The notes beneath the pieces are model-generated. The model was not told the DNA's origin, did no database searches, and saw only the letters and a list, made by a program, of their open reading frames with translations. From the NCBI GenBank assembly GCA_000720805.1, contig JODI01000022.1:157422-221421 (forward strand): DNA of 64,000 nucleotides. The letters run 5' to 3'. The position numbers were made by a program, and so were the translations under genes. Below are positions 19,018 to 26,805 of this stretch, in pieces (position 1 is the first letter of the stretch; each line of letters starts with the position of its first letter). The DNA comes from Streptomyces violaceoruber (lineage in GTDB: Bacteria; Actinomycetota; Actinomycetes; Streptomycetales; Streptomycetaceae).

Positions 19018-20115
19018 TTACGCCTCGGCGCCCGCCCTGCGGCGGCGCACCACGAAGATCGCGCCCGCACCGGCGACGACGGCGACCCCGCCGACGAGGC
19101 CGATCACCGGCAGCGCCGAGCTGGAACCCGTCTCGGCGAGCGTGCCGGTGGCGGAGACCTGGTTGACGTCGTTGAGGTCCTTCATGCCGCCCTGCGGCTT
19201 GGCGTCGTTCGGGTCACCGGCGTCGGAACCGGCGGCGAGGATGTCGAAGAAGTAGATCCAGCCGTTCGGGTCGTCGGCGATCCAGCAGCCGTCGTCATCC
19301 GCGTACTCGGCGAGGCCGCCGGTGACGCCGATGGAGTCGGGCACCTTGCCGCTGACGCTCAGCCGCAGCTTGTAGGAGACCGACTGGCCCGCACCGAGCG
19401 AGAAGGCGTCGAACGTGCCGCCCTCGCCCGCCGCGCCCGCGATCGTCTCCCAGGAGCCGGACGCCTTGTTGAAGACCTGGACCTTGATCTGCCCCGAGTA
19501 GTCCTTCTCGTCCTCCCAGCCGATCGCGGCGACGCCGATCAGCGGCTTGATGTCCTTGACCTCGTCGTCGCCGCGGTTGGACACGTTGAACGAGAATGCG
19601 GTCCAGCCGCTGCCGGCCACGATCGTCTCGGGCAGCCCGTACAGACCGCTGGTCACGCTGGAGCTGATTTCGCCGGTGCTGTCGCCGTTCTCGTCGACGC
19701 AGAGCTCGGGGTCGCCGGCGGGCTTGCTCGCGCTGGCGCTGGGCGACGGGGAGGTGGAGGCCGGGGTGCTGTCGTCGGTGGCCGGGGTGGTGTCGTCTGT
19801 GGCCGGGGTCGTGTCGTCCGTCGCGGGCGTGGTGTCGTCCGTGGCCGGGGTGGTGTCGTCTGTGGCCGGGGTCGTGTCGTCCGTCGCGGGCGTGGTGTCG
19901 TCCGTCGCCGGGGTGGTGTCGTCGGTGGCCGGGGTGGTGTCGTCTGTGGCCGGGGTCGTGTCGTCCGTCGCGGGCGTGGTGTCGTCCGTCGCCGGGGTAC
20001 TCGTCGACGTGTTCGGCGTCTCGTCCGTCGCGAAGGCGACCGGAGCGGAGAGCATCGTGATCGGGGCTATGACGGCAGTTGCGGCCGCCGCCACCATGGC
20101 ACGACGAAGCTTCAT
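19018..20115 (-). CDS. Sortase-anchored cell-surface protein with LAETG signal and PATDD repeats
   Basis: 365-residue secreted wall protein. An N-terminal signal peptide (MKLRRAMVAAAATAVIAP, cleavage expected after PVAFA) is followed by about 11 tandem TTPATDD heptads, a Ser/Pro segment and a globular region of about 190 residues containing CVDENGDSTGE and DDDGCWIADDPNGWIYF. The C-terminus has LAETGSS, a hydrophobic helix and the tail RRRRAGAEA: a classic sorting signal, and the LAxTG form is the one used by class E sortases in Streptomyces. ATG 20115 is chosen because GAGG lies five bases upstream and the signal peptide starts there. The Asp/Thr/Pro repeat is a likely stalk through the wall. 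No sortase gene lies in the window. Confidence 0.9.
   Translation of the reverse strand: MKLRRAMVAAAATAVIAPITMLSAPVAFATDETPNTSTSTPATDDTTPATDDTTPATDDTTPATDDTTPATDDTTPATDDTTPATDDTTPATDDTTPATDDTTPATDDTTPATDDSTPASTSPSPSASASKPAGDPELCVDENGDSTGEISSSVTSGLYGLPETIVAGSGWTAFSFNVSNRGDDEVKDIKPLIGVAAIGWEDEKDYSGQIKVQVFNKASGSWETIAGAAGEGGTFDAFSLGAGQSVSYKLRLSVSGKVPDSIGVTGGLAEYADDDGCWIADDPNGWIYFFDILAAGSDAGDPNDAKPQGGMKDLNDVNQVSATGTLAETGSSSALPVIGLVGGVAVVAGAGAIFVVRRRRAGAEA
19770..20000 (-). repeat. 11 tandem copies of a 21-bp repeat inside the LAETG protein gene
   Basis: Each copy encodes TTPATDD. Variants are arranged in a higher-order ABC pattern: three-unit (63-bp) blocks recur almost unchanged three times, with one extra unit between the second and third blocks. 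This indicates recent growth by duplication of 63-bp blocks rather than of single units. Confidence 0.9.
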
Positions 20116-20308
20116 GAAGACCTCGAAAATCCGTTGTGCTGCATACGGCCAGCACACTTGGAGGAGGCCTCCGCGTGTGGGGCGCGGGAGTGGCCCTTGG
20201 TTCGCCGTGTTTGATCCGTGAAGCATGTGGATGGTTGCCCTGGACTTCACAGGTTTCTTATGTGGGCTGAGTCACACGCAGGATCTCGTCGCATCTCCCA
20301 GGATCCCC

Positions 20309-20338
20309 TTGTGAATGCGCTTTCCCAGCCCTTAGAAC
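20309..20338 (+). promoter_or_regulatory. Possible promoter giving a leaderless transcript
   Basis: TTGTGA (20309-20314) and TAGAAC (20333-20338) are spaced by 18 bases. A start point seven or so bases after the -10 would fall at or just before the GTG at 20347, which has no Shine-Dalgarno sequence. The -10 lacks the conserved final T, so this is a moderate prediction. Confidence 0.4.
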
Positions 20339-20346
20339 TGTGGCTC

Positions 20347-21483
20347 GTGTCTGAAAAGCCCTCCGAGGAAGAGTCCTCGACACCGGAGATCCCCGACGAC
20401 GTCTGGGAACAGTTCGCCCGCGACACCGAACGGGACATCCGCGGCTCGGCGCCCAAGGAGCCCTCCGCGCGCGCCCGTCAGGTGACCGAGCGGCTGCGAC
20501 AGCAGGAGGCGCGGGGCGAACGGCCGGAGGGCTGGCGCACCGTGCCGCAGGGGCGCGCGACGGATGGTCTCGCGGCAAGGCGTCGGCGCCTGTGGGCGGG
20601 TGTCGGCGTGGTCGGCGCCCTCGTCGTGACCGTCGTGGCCGTCAAGCCGTCGTTGCTGCCGGGCGACCCGTTCGGCGCGGGAACACCGCGGGCCGGGGCC
20701 TCACCGCTGCCGGCGGAGACCGCGGCCCCGACCGCGCCCCCGGCCGCCGCGGCCCCCGCGACCCCCACGCTGGACGAACCGTTCGCGGGCTCCCCGGCAC
20801 TGGGTTGGGCCGACGGCGCGGCCGGTATCGTCCCGCCGAAGGCCACGGCCGTCGCGGGACTGTCGAAGGAACGGGTCGAACTCGCGCTCCAGCAGACCCG
20901 GAAGCTGCTCGTCCACGCCAACCTCGACCCGAAGACCCTGCGCGGCGAACACCCCGGGGCCGCCCTCGCCGTCCTCGACCCGAAGCAGCCGGAACTGCTC
21001 GACGACCTCAACCGTTCCCTGCGCACCCCCGGCGAGAAGGACGACCCGCTGCGCATGTTCAGCCGTTTCGACCCCGCCGACGTGGAACTGGTCGGCGATG
21101 TGGTCAAGACGCGCGGCCGGATGACGTTCGAGAAGGGCGACCAAGGGGGCGTCGCCGTGCACGCCGACTACACCTTCGTCTACCCGCTCGTACGGACCGA
21201 CGGCTCGGTCGAGGTGACCCGCACCATCGTCCGCCGCGTCCTCGAGGTCGAACTCCTCGACCCCGACCGCTACCGGACCACACCGGGCCGGCTGAACGTC
21301 CTGCGTCACGACGTGAACTCGGGCAACTCGGCGTGCGGGGTGTACGACGGCTATCTGCACCCGCGGTTCGACACGTCCGACCCGACGGGCGAGCCCGCGA
21401 CGGGCCCGACGACGGACCCGTACGACCGCAGCGAGGACCTGGACGCGAACCTGGACGCCTGCGGATCGGTGTCCCGCGTCTGA
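20347..21483 (+). CDS. Membrane-anchored protein of unknown function
   Basis: 378-residue bitopic protein that I cannot assign to a named family. An acidic cytoplasmic N-terminus (EIPDDVWEQFARDTERDI) of about 75 residues precedes one membrane helix (LWAGVGVVGALVVTVVAV). An Ala/Pro linker leads to an external domain of about 220 residues with the conserved-looking segments KERVELALQQTRKLLVHANLD, VAVHADYTFVYPL and SACGVYDGYLHPRFD. The GTG at 20347 is used because coding character begins there; upstream codons to 20218 run through the divergent promoter region. It is divergent from the LAETG protein and ends at a perfect terminator. A cell-envelope role is only an inference from topology. Confidence 0.75.
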   Translation: MSEKPSEEESSTPEIPDDVWEQFARDTERDIRGSAPKEPSARARQVTERLRQQEARGERPEGWRTVPQGRATDGLAARRRRLWAGVGVVGALVVTVVAVKPSLLPGDPFGAGTPRAGASPLPAETAAPTAPPAAAAPATPTLDEPFAGSPALGWADGAAGIVPPKATAVAGLSKERVELALQQTRKLLVHANLDPKTLRGEHPGAALAVLDPKQPELLDDLNRSLRTPGEKDDPLRMFSRFDPADVELVGDVVKTRGRMTFEKGDQGGVAVHADYTFVYPLVRTDGSVEVTRTIVRRVLEVELLDPDRYRTTPGRLNVLRHDVNSGNSACGVYDGYLHPRFDTSDPTGEPATGPTTDPYDRSEDLDANLDACGSVSRV

Positions 21484-21527
21484 AGCTTCCGCGGATTCGG
21501 ACGCCGGAGCCGGCCGGGACGGACGAA

Positions 21528-21555
21528 GGCCCCGCGGGCTCGAGCCCGCGGGGCC
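21528..21555 (+). terminator. Perfect 28-bp palindromic terminator
   Basis: Fourteen-base-pair stem, left arm GGCCCCGCGGGCTC, with an uninterrupted palindrome and a short CTTCTTC tail. It lies 45 bases after the stop of the membrane-anchored protein. Confidence 0.85.
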
Positions 21556-22056
21556 CTTCTTCGGTCAGCACCGACGTCAGGGCAGCGCCGGTGCCTGGGA
21601 GCGGCGCCGGGGGGTAGCGCCGCTTGCCTGTGTGCCCTGGGGTCGGCGCCCCGGCGTACACGGGACGCGTGAATGGTCTCGACCTTTGGCGGTGGGGCAC
21701 CACATGAATGCGGTTGTCAACGGCGGGACTTGGGGGGCTTTCTGTGCATCGTGCTCGATGGCGGCGGCCTCCGCAACCGTTTGACCCAGCCTTGTGCTTC
21801 TTCTTGTGCTTCCGCCGGCCGACCCCGGGCGTCCCCGGAGCCGACCGTTCTCTTGGGTGACCGGGCTGCTGTCCCCTGCCGTCCGGTCACTTGCCTGGAG
21901 CGAGGTCCCACGACACACGGCACGATCCGTACGTCTCATCGCTCCAGCGAGCCACGCGTGGTTCTTTCGCGCCCGCCCCTGGCTGGCACGGACACCACGA
22001 CCAACGAGACGTCGCACGCCGCGGTCACGCGCCGTCCGGGTGAGAGGATCCCGAAC
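21556..22056. other. Gene-free stretch before chorismate mutase
   Basis: About 500 bases between the terminator and the 3' end of the chorismate mutase gene. Open frames on both strands have no recognisable motif, start signal or homologous pattern. A local direct repeat CTTGTGCTTCTTCTTGTGCTT is visible around 21791-21812. I see no RNA gene here. Confidence 0.5.
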
Positions 22057-22392
22057 TCAGATGCGACCCCGGCACAGTTCGAGGAGCGTCATCGCGAGGG
22101 ACGTCCCCGGCTTGCCGAGCGCCTCGCTGTAGTGGTTGAGGATCTCCATCTCGCGGGACAGGTTCACGCGCCGCCCGCCGGAGGTGATCCGCGCCTCCTG
22201 GATCACGGCGGACACGGCCATCCGTTCCTGGATCAGCCCGATGATCCGGTCGTCCAGGGCGTCGATGCGCTCACGGGCACCGGTGATCACGTCGGCGGCC
22301 TCGGGGGTACGGGCACCGGTCAAGTCGGTGGTGGTTGTGGCGGCTGTGGCGGTCGGGGCGCTCGTGGTCGTCATGGCGGTCGTGGCGGTCAT
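22057..22392 (-). CDS. Chorismate mutase (AroQ class)
   Basis: 111-residue enzyme converting chorismate to prephenate, the branch point to phenylalanine and tyrosine. After a Thr/Ala-rich N-terminus of about 25 residues comes the AroQ helical core: ARERIDALDDRIIGLIQERM, then SAVIQEAR, and SREMEILNHYSEALGKPG. Charged active-site positions of the AroQ fold (Arg in RIDALD, Arg/Lys in the second helix) are in place. ATG 22392 is preferred because AGGAG lies seven bases upstream; ATG 22407 overlaps that site. The gene is preceded by a short Phe/Tyr-containing leader ORF and a terminator hairpin, which suggests control by attenuation. The divergent neighbour is guaA. Confidence 0.88.
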   Translation of the reverse strand: MTATTAMTTTSAPTATAATTTTDLTGARTPEAADVITGARERIDALDDRIIGLIQERMAVSAVIQEARITSGGRRVNLSREMEILNHYSEALGKPGTSLAMTLLELCRGRI

Positions 22393-22461
22393 GTCGGGGC
22401 TCCTCATCGGAAGGCGGAAGGGGTGCGGTGCGGTGCCCCGGGCGGCAAGATCCGGAAAACA

Positions 22462-22498
22462 CCAGGCGCCCCGGACCTTGTCGGCCCGGGGCGCCTGG
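22462..22498 (-). terminator. Attenuator-type terminator upstream of chorismate mutase
   Basis: On the minus strand a perfect 13-bp stem (CCAGGCGCCCCGG and complement) with an 11-base loop is followed by TGTTTTCC. It stands between the leader ORF stop and the chorismate mutase start, with no gene between, so it can only act as a conditional terminator of that transcript. The 5' side CGGGCCG can pair instead with CGGCCCG inside the leader ORF, giving a 7-bp antiterminator. Confidence 0.7.
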
Positions 22499-22517
22499 GA
22501 AGTCGCTTGTCAGTAAC

Positions 22518-22589
22518 TCAAGCAGCACGACCATGGCAGCCGGCGGGCCGGTTGCCATAGGTAAAGAGGAAGGTCGGGTGCGTGAGCAT
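22518..22589 (-). CDS. Putative Phe/Tyr leader peptide of the chorismate mutase attenuator
   Basis: A 23-codon ORF beginning [17 protein letters not shown]. Residues 7, 9 and 11 are Phe, Phe and Tyr, the two amino acids made from prephenate. Two of the three sensing codons are TTT and TAT, which are rare in this GC-rich genome. No Shine-Dalgarno sequence precedes the ATG; instead a CATACT hexamer lies exactly seven bases upstream, so the transcript may start at the ATG (leaderless). Just after the Tyr codon a stem GGCA-CCGG / CCGG-TGCC can act as a pause hairpin. The ORF ends 20 bases before the terminator. The role is inferred from arrangement; no homologue search was possible. Confidence 0.6.
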   Translation of the reverse strand: MLTHPTFLFTYGNRPAGCHGRAA

Positions 22590-22669
22590 GGGCGCCAGTA
22601 TGCCACGGAACTTTTCCGGCGCAGGCGCCCACGTCCAAGGTGCCGGGGTCCCGCCCGCGCCCACCTCGG

Positions 22670-22675
22670 TAGAAT
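22670..22675 (+). promoter_or_regulatory. Likely -10 element of the guaA promoter
   Basis: TAGAAT matches the streptomycete TANNNT -10 consensus and lies 42 bases before the guaA start. No clear -35 hexamer is seen at the expected distance. No purine-type riboswitch is apparent in the short leader. Confidence 0.5.
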
Positions 22676-22716
22676 CGGATAGCACAGAGACCCCGCCCCA
22701 CCGCCGGAAGGCCCCC

Positions 22717-24297
22717 GTGTCATCAGCGACTCCCGCTGCCGCCGCCCCCGACACCGTTCTGGTCGTCGACTTCGGCGCGCAGTACGCCCAGCTCATCGCC
22801 CGTCGCGTCCGCGAGGCACGGGTCTACAGCGAGATCGTGCCGAGCACCATGCCGGTGGCGGAGATGCTCGCCAAGAACCCGGCGGCGATCATCCTCTCCG
22901 GCGGCCCCTCCTCGGTCTACGCCGACGAGGCCCCCCGTCTCGACCGCGAGCTCTTCGAGGCCGGCGTCCCCCTCTTCGGCATGTGCTACGGCTTCCAGCT
23001 GATGGCGCAGACCCTCGGCGGCACCGTCGACAACACCGGCGCCCGCGAGTACGGCCGTACGCCGCTGCACGTCTCGAAGCCGGGCTCCACCCTCTTCGAG
23101 GGCACCCCGGACGAGCAGTCGGTGTGGATGTCGCACGGCGACGCCTGCTCCGCCGCCCCCGAGGGCTTCACCGTCACCGCGTCCACCGACGTCGTCCCGG
23201 TCGCCGCCTTCGAGAACGACGAGAAGAAGCTCTACGGCGTCCAGTACCACCCCGAGGTGATGCACACCACGCACGGCCAGCAGGTGCTGGAGCACTTCCT
23301 GTACCGGGGCGTGGGCCTGACCCCGAACTGGACCACGGGCAACGTGATCGAGGAACAGGTCGCCGCCATCCGCGAGCAGGTCGGCGACAGGCGGGCCATC
23401 TGCGGGCTCTCCGGCGGAGTGGACTCCGCCGTCGCCGCGGCCCTCGTCCAGCGGGCCATCGGCTCCCAGCTGACCTGCGTGTACGTCGACCACGGCCTGA
23501 TGCGCAAGGGCGAGACCGAGCAGGTCGAGAAGGACTTCGTGGCCGCGACCGGCGTCCAGCTGAAGGTCGTGGACGCCGAGGAGCGGTTCCTCAAGGCGCT
23601 CGCCGGGGTCTCCGACCCGGAGCAGAAGCGGAAGATCATCGGCCGGGAGTTCATCCGGGTCTTCGAGCAGGCGCAGGCCGAGATCATCGCGGACGAGGGT
23701 CCCGAGGTCGCCTTCCTGGTCCAGGGCACGCTCTACCCGGACGTGGTCGAGTCCGGCGGCGGCACCGGGACCGCCAACATCAAGTCCCACCACAACGTGG
23801 GCGGCCTGCCCGAGGACCTCGAGTTCCAGCTCATCGAGCCGCTGCGCAAGCTGTTCAAGGACGAGGTCCGCATGGTCGGCCAAGAGCTCGGCCTGCCGGA
23901 CGAGATCGTCCAGCGCCAGCCGTTCCCCGGGCCCGGTCTGGGCATCCGTATCGTCGGCGAGGTCACCAAGGAACGCCTGGACCTGCTTCGGGACGCCGAC
24001 GCCATCGCCCGCGAGGAGCTGACCGCGGCCGGTCTCGACCGGGACATCTGGCAGTGCCCGGTGGTCCTGCTCGCGGACGTCCGCAGCGTCGGCGTCCAGG
24101 GCGACGGCCGCACCTACGGCCACCCGATCGTGCTGCGCCCGGTCTCGTCCGAGGACGCCATGACCGCCGACTGGTCGCGGCTGCCGTACGACGTCCTCGC
24201 GAAGATCTCGACCCGGATCACCAACGAGGTCAAGGACGTCAACCGGGTCGTCCTCGACGTGACGTCGAAGCCGCCGGGGACCATCGAGTGGGAGTGA
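22717..24297 (+). CDS. guaA: GMP synthase (glutamine-hydrolysing)
   Basis: 526-residue two-domain enzyme that aminates XMP to GMP with glutamine and ATP, the last step of guanine nucleotide synthesis. The glutamine amidotransferase domain comes first, with nucleophile Cys90 in [10 protein letters not shown] and the His/Glu of YHPEVMHT completing the triad. The ATP pyrophosphatase domain follows with the PP-loop [13 protein letters not shown], and the C-terminal dimerisation part ends in [14 protein letters not shown] 22717 is chosen with GGAAGG five bases upstream; the upstream frame to 22582 overlaps the divergent leader ORF. Length and motif order are normal for the family. Confidence 0.97.
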   Translation: MSSATPAAAAPDTVLVVDFGAQYAQLIARRVREARVYSEIVPSTMPVAEMLAKNPAAIILSGGPSSVYADEAPRLDRELFEAGVPLFGMCYGFQLMAQTLGGTVDNTGAREYGRTPLHVSKPGSTLFEGTPDEQSVWMSHGDACSAAPEGFTVTASTDVVPVAAFENDEKKLYGVQYHPEVMHTTHGQQVLEHFLYRGVGLTPNWTTGNVIEEQVAAIREQVGDRRAICGLSGGVDSAVAAALVQRAIGSQLTCVYVDHGLMRKGETEQVEKDFVAATGVQLKVVDAEERFLKALAGVSDPEQKRKIIGREFIRVFEQAQAEIIADEGPEVAFLVQGTLYPDVVESGGGTGTANIKSHHNVGGLPEDLEFQLIEPLRKLFKDEVRMVGQELGLPDEIVQRQPFPGPGLGIRIVGEVTKERLDLLRDADAIAREELTAAGLDRDIWQCPVVLLADVRSVGVQGDGRTYGHPIVLRPVSSEDAMTADWSRLPYDVLAKISTRITNEVKDVNRVVLDVTSKPPGTIEWE

Positions 24298-24315
24298 TCC
24301 CCCTGTCCGTGGAGG

Positions 24316-24867
24316 TCACGTCCGCCTGAGCGTGCGCACCGGCTCTGAGGGCTTCCAGACCTGGGAGACCAGGTACGTGTCGTCCTCGACGTAGGTCCGT
24401 ACGACCTCCGTCAGCTCGGTGCGGAAGAGGTGGAACGGCTCCGGCGGTTCCACCTCCTCGACGTATCGGGTCCTGGTCTCCGGGTCCTCCACCTCGATCG
24501 CCCGGCCGCTGATCCGTACGTCGCCGCCGCCCATGGTCTGGCCCTCCCCGGGGTTGGCCTGGAGTGCGAAACGCGGGTCGCGGCGCAGGTCGAGGGCCTT
24601 GAGCGAGTCGGGCATCATGCCCAGCCACAGCTCGCCGTCCAGGAACCGCACCTCCAGGCCGGTGGTGCGCGGTGAGCCGTCCTTGCGCAGGGTCGCGAGG
24701 ACGTGGTGTGTGAAGGCGCCGAAGCGTGCCTCGACCGTCTTGGCGAGATCGGGTTCCGCGGAGGAGAAAGCCGCCCAGTCCGCCGTCCAGTTCTCTGCTC
24801 GGTTCATATCGGCCAGCCTCGCGTCGATACCCGACATCTTCTGTCGTGTTTCGCTTGCGTGCGTCAT
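24316..24867 (-). CDS. Pyridoxamine 5'-phosphate oxidase-family flavin or F420 protein
   Basis: About 183 residues with the split-barrel fold of the PNPOx family: FGAFTHHVLATLRKDGSPRTT is the usual first strand pair, followed by LEVRFLDGELWLGMMPDSLKA and DPRFALQANPGE. Members bind FMN or, in actinobacteria, often coenzyme F420; which applies cannot be told. It is convergent with guaA, only 18 bases apart, and divergent from the aldolase-family gene. ATG 24867 is a moderate choice; ATG 24834 and ATG 24804 also fit, the last with GAGG upstream. No true PdxH substrate-binding signature is evident, so pyridoxal phosphate synthesis should not be assumed. Confidence 0.75.
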   Translation of the reverse strand: MTHASETRQKMSGIDARLADMNRAENWTADWAAFSSAEPDLAKTVEARFGAFTHHVLATLRKDGSPRTTGLEVRFLDGELWLGMMPDSLKALDLRRDPRFALQANPGEGQTMGGGDVRISGRAIEVEDPETRTRYVEEVEPPEPFHLFRTELTEVVRTYVEDDTYLVSQVWKPSEPVRTLRRT

Positions 24868-24950
24868 CTTTACAACGCTGCGCTGTTCTCCTGCGCTGAC
24901 CGACGGTAACTTCCGCCCCGTAAAGCACCCGCAGTGCTGGAGGACGACAC

Positions 24951-25760
24951 ATGCACGGGACGCCCGGAGCCGGGCCCACACCGCCGATGCCGCTGCCCAC
25001 CGATCGGCTGCGGTTCGCCATGCCGCCGATGCACGAATCGGTCGACGACGAGCGACGGCACCGCAAGGAGCGGCTCGCGGGCGCGCTGCGGATCTTCGGC
25101 CGGCTCGGCTTCGAGGACGGGGTGTCGGGGCACATCACCGCCCGCGACCCCGAGTACAGCGACTGCTTCTGGGTCAACCCGTTCGGGATACCGTTCAAGC
25201 ACGTCACCGTGAGCGACCTGGTGCTCGCCAACTCCGACGGGCAGGTGATCGAGGGCGGTTACCACGTCAACCAGGCCGCGTTCACCGTGCACGCCCAGGT
25301 GCACGCCGCCCGCCCCGACGTCGTCGCCGTCGCCCACTGCCACTCGGTGCACGGCCGTGCCCTGTCCACGCTGGGCGACCTCCTGGACCCGATCACCCAG
25401 GAGAGCTGCGCCTTCTACGAGGACCACGCCCTGTACGACGCCTACTCCGGCGTCGCCGTCGACGCCGACGAGGGTCGCCGTATCGCCACCGCCCTCGGCA
25501 CCCGCAAGGCACTCGTACTGCGCAACCACGGGCTGCTGACCGTCGGCGACTCGGTGGACGCGGCGGCCTGGTGGTTCCTGTCGTTGGAACGGTCCTGCCA
25601 GGTGCAGCTGACGGCGAAGGCCGCCGGACGGCCCATCCTGATCGACCACAAGATGGCGGTGGCGACGCGGGAGCAGCTGGGCGGGGACCTGGTGGCGTGG
25701 ATCAACTACCAGCCGATGTGGCAGGACATCAGCCGCAGCGAGCCGGACCTGTTGAGCTGA
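24951..25760 (+). CDS. Class II aldolase/adducin-family protein
   Basis: 269-residue protein of the zinc-dependent class II aldolase/adducin fold. HITARDPEYSDCFWVNPFG and the metal-binding pattern AHCHSVHGRALS, followed by LRNHGLLTVG, give the three histidines expected for the metal site. The family includes L-fuculose phosphate aldolase, ribulose-5-phosphate epimerase and many enzymes of unknown substrate; the residue context here is that of the large uncharacterised group found in actinobacteria and fungi. ATG 24951 has GGAGG upstream. It is divergent from the PNPOx-family gene and convergent with the DUF4429 gene. Confidence 0.85.
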   Translation: MHGTPGAGPTPPMPLPTDRLRFAMPPMHESVDDERRHRKERLAGALRIFGRLGFEDGVSGHITARDPEYSDCFWVNPFGIPFKHVTVSDLVLANSDGQVIEGGYHVNQAAFTVHAQVHAARPDVVAVAHCHSVHGRALSTLGDLLDPITQESCAFYEDHALYDAYSGVAVDADEGRRIATALGTRKALVLRNHGLLTVGDSVDAAAWWFLSLERSCQVQLTAKAAGRPILIDHKMAVATREQLGGDLVAWINYQPMWQDISRSEPDLLS

Positions 25761-25764
25761 CGGT

Positions 25765-26661
25765 TCAGAAACCCCGCAGGACGGCCGCCTTGGTCATCGC
25801 GAACTCCTCGTCCGTGAGCACGCCGTCCCGGTGCAGCTCGCCCAACTCGCGCAGCCTTCGCAGGAGTACGTCGTGATGGTCGGCCGGGGACCCGACGGCC
25901 GCCGCGAGGCGGGGCCGGGCGGTGCGCCGCCCGTCGTCCTCGGCACCCGTCCGGGCGGAGGGGTGGGGCAGCCGGGCCGTGACGGCGGCGGCGACGATGG
26001 CCGTGAGCTGGTCGCGGCGCGGGCTGCCCCACAGGTCCAGGGCGTACGGGTCCTTCTCGGGCGGCAGCTTGGAGAACACCGTCTCGCGGGTGGCGAAGCG
26101 CAGGAAGCCGTCCTCGTAACCGGAGTTGGGCAGCCACTCGACCTGGACGACGTCCCCTATGTCGATGATCCGCGGACCCGTGGCCCGTTTGACCCGGTCG
26201 GAGGTGTCCGACCAGTCGATGCGCACCTGGGTGCCGTCGAAGGAGACCGTGCCGTCGGAGGAACGCACCGAGACCGGGACCGGCGGCCCGGGCAGGAGGT
26301 ACGCCTTGGCCGGTTCCTCGGGGATCTGGTCCAGGAGCAGCGCGTGACGGATCTCCTCGGCCACGTACTCGGCGACTCCCGCCCGGTCGATGTCCACCAC
26401 CAGCCGGTACGGATCGGCCGGATCGGGCAGCCGTCCACCGGTCGCCTGGAGCAGCGGATCCGCGCCCTCACGCAGCCGCATCCGCAGCCGCCCGCGCTTG
26501 CGTTCGGGTTCGAAGACCACACCCGAGACGGCCTCCAGGGGCACGGCGATCTCCCCGTACGTCTGCCGGAACAGCGGCACGGAGCGGTGCAGACCCGGCG
26601 TGATCCGGATCGTGCTGCCGTCGAAGGCCCAGGTCCCGTCGCGCTGGATGATCTCGGCCAT
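25765..26661 (-). CDS. DUF4429 protein with C-terminal SHOCT motif
   Basis: 298-residue cytoplasmic protein with two similar beta-rich halves (DGTWAFDGSTIRITPGLHRS and DGTVSFDGTQVRIDWSDTSD), the duplicated architecture of DUF4429. The last 35 residues form a SHOCT-type helix pair (LRELGELHRDGVLTDEEFAMTKAAVLRGF), a short oligomerisation motif often at protein termini. No catalytic residues are evident; the halves resemble pleckstrin-like folds. Start at ATG 26661; a GTG two codons upstream (26667) is equally in frame. It is convergent with, and four bases from, the aldolase-family gene. Confidence 0.8.
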   Translation of the reverse strand: MAEIIQRDGTWAFDGSTIRITPGLHRSVPLFRQTYGEIAVPLEAVSGVVFEPERKRGRLRMRLREGADPLLQATGGRLPDPADPYRLVVDIDRAGVAEYVAEEIRHALLLDQIPEEPAKAYLLPGPPVPVSVRSSDGTVSFDGTQVRIDWSDTSDRVKRATGPRIIDIGDVVQVEWLPNSGYEDGFLRFATRETVFSKLPPEKDPYALDLWGSPRRDQLTAIVAAAVTARLPHPSARTGAEDDGRRTARPRLAAAVGSPADHHDVLLRRLRELGELHRDGVLTDEEFAMTKAAVLRGF

Positions 26662-26805
26662 GGCCACATTCTCGCAGTCGGGTCAACACGTCGGTCCCTA
26701 CTTCACCCGCGCTGACCAGACCTGGCCGACGCGGACCGTGTCCGATAGGGCACAATTCGCTGTCAATGCAGGGGAGTTGCGGGGCCGGGAAGGCGGACGT
26801 CGGAC

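Noticed and set aside
19770..20000. Possible CRISPR array
   Set aside because: Repeats are contiguous 21-bp coding units without spacers and encode TTPATDD in frame.
21556..22056. Small genes in the gap before chorismate mutase
   Set aside because: Candidate ORFs on both strands lack start signals, motifs and typical codon bias.
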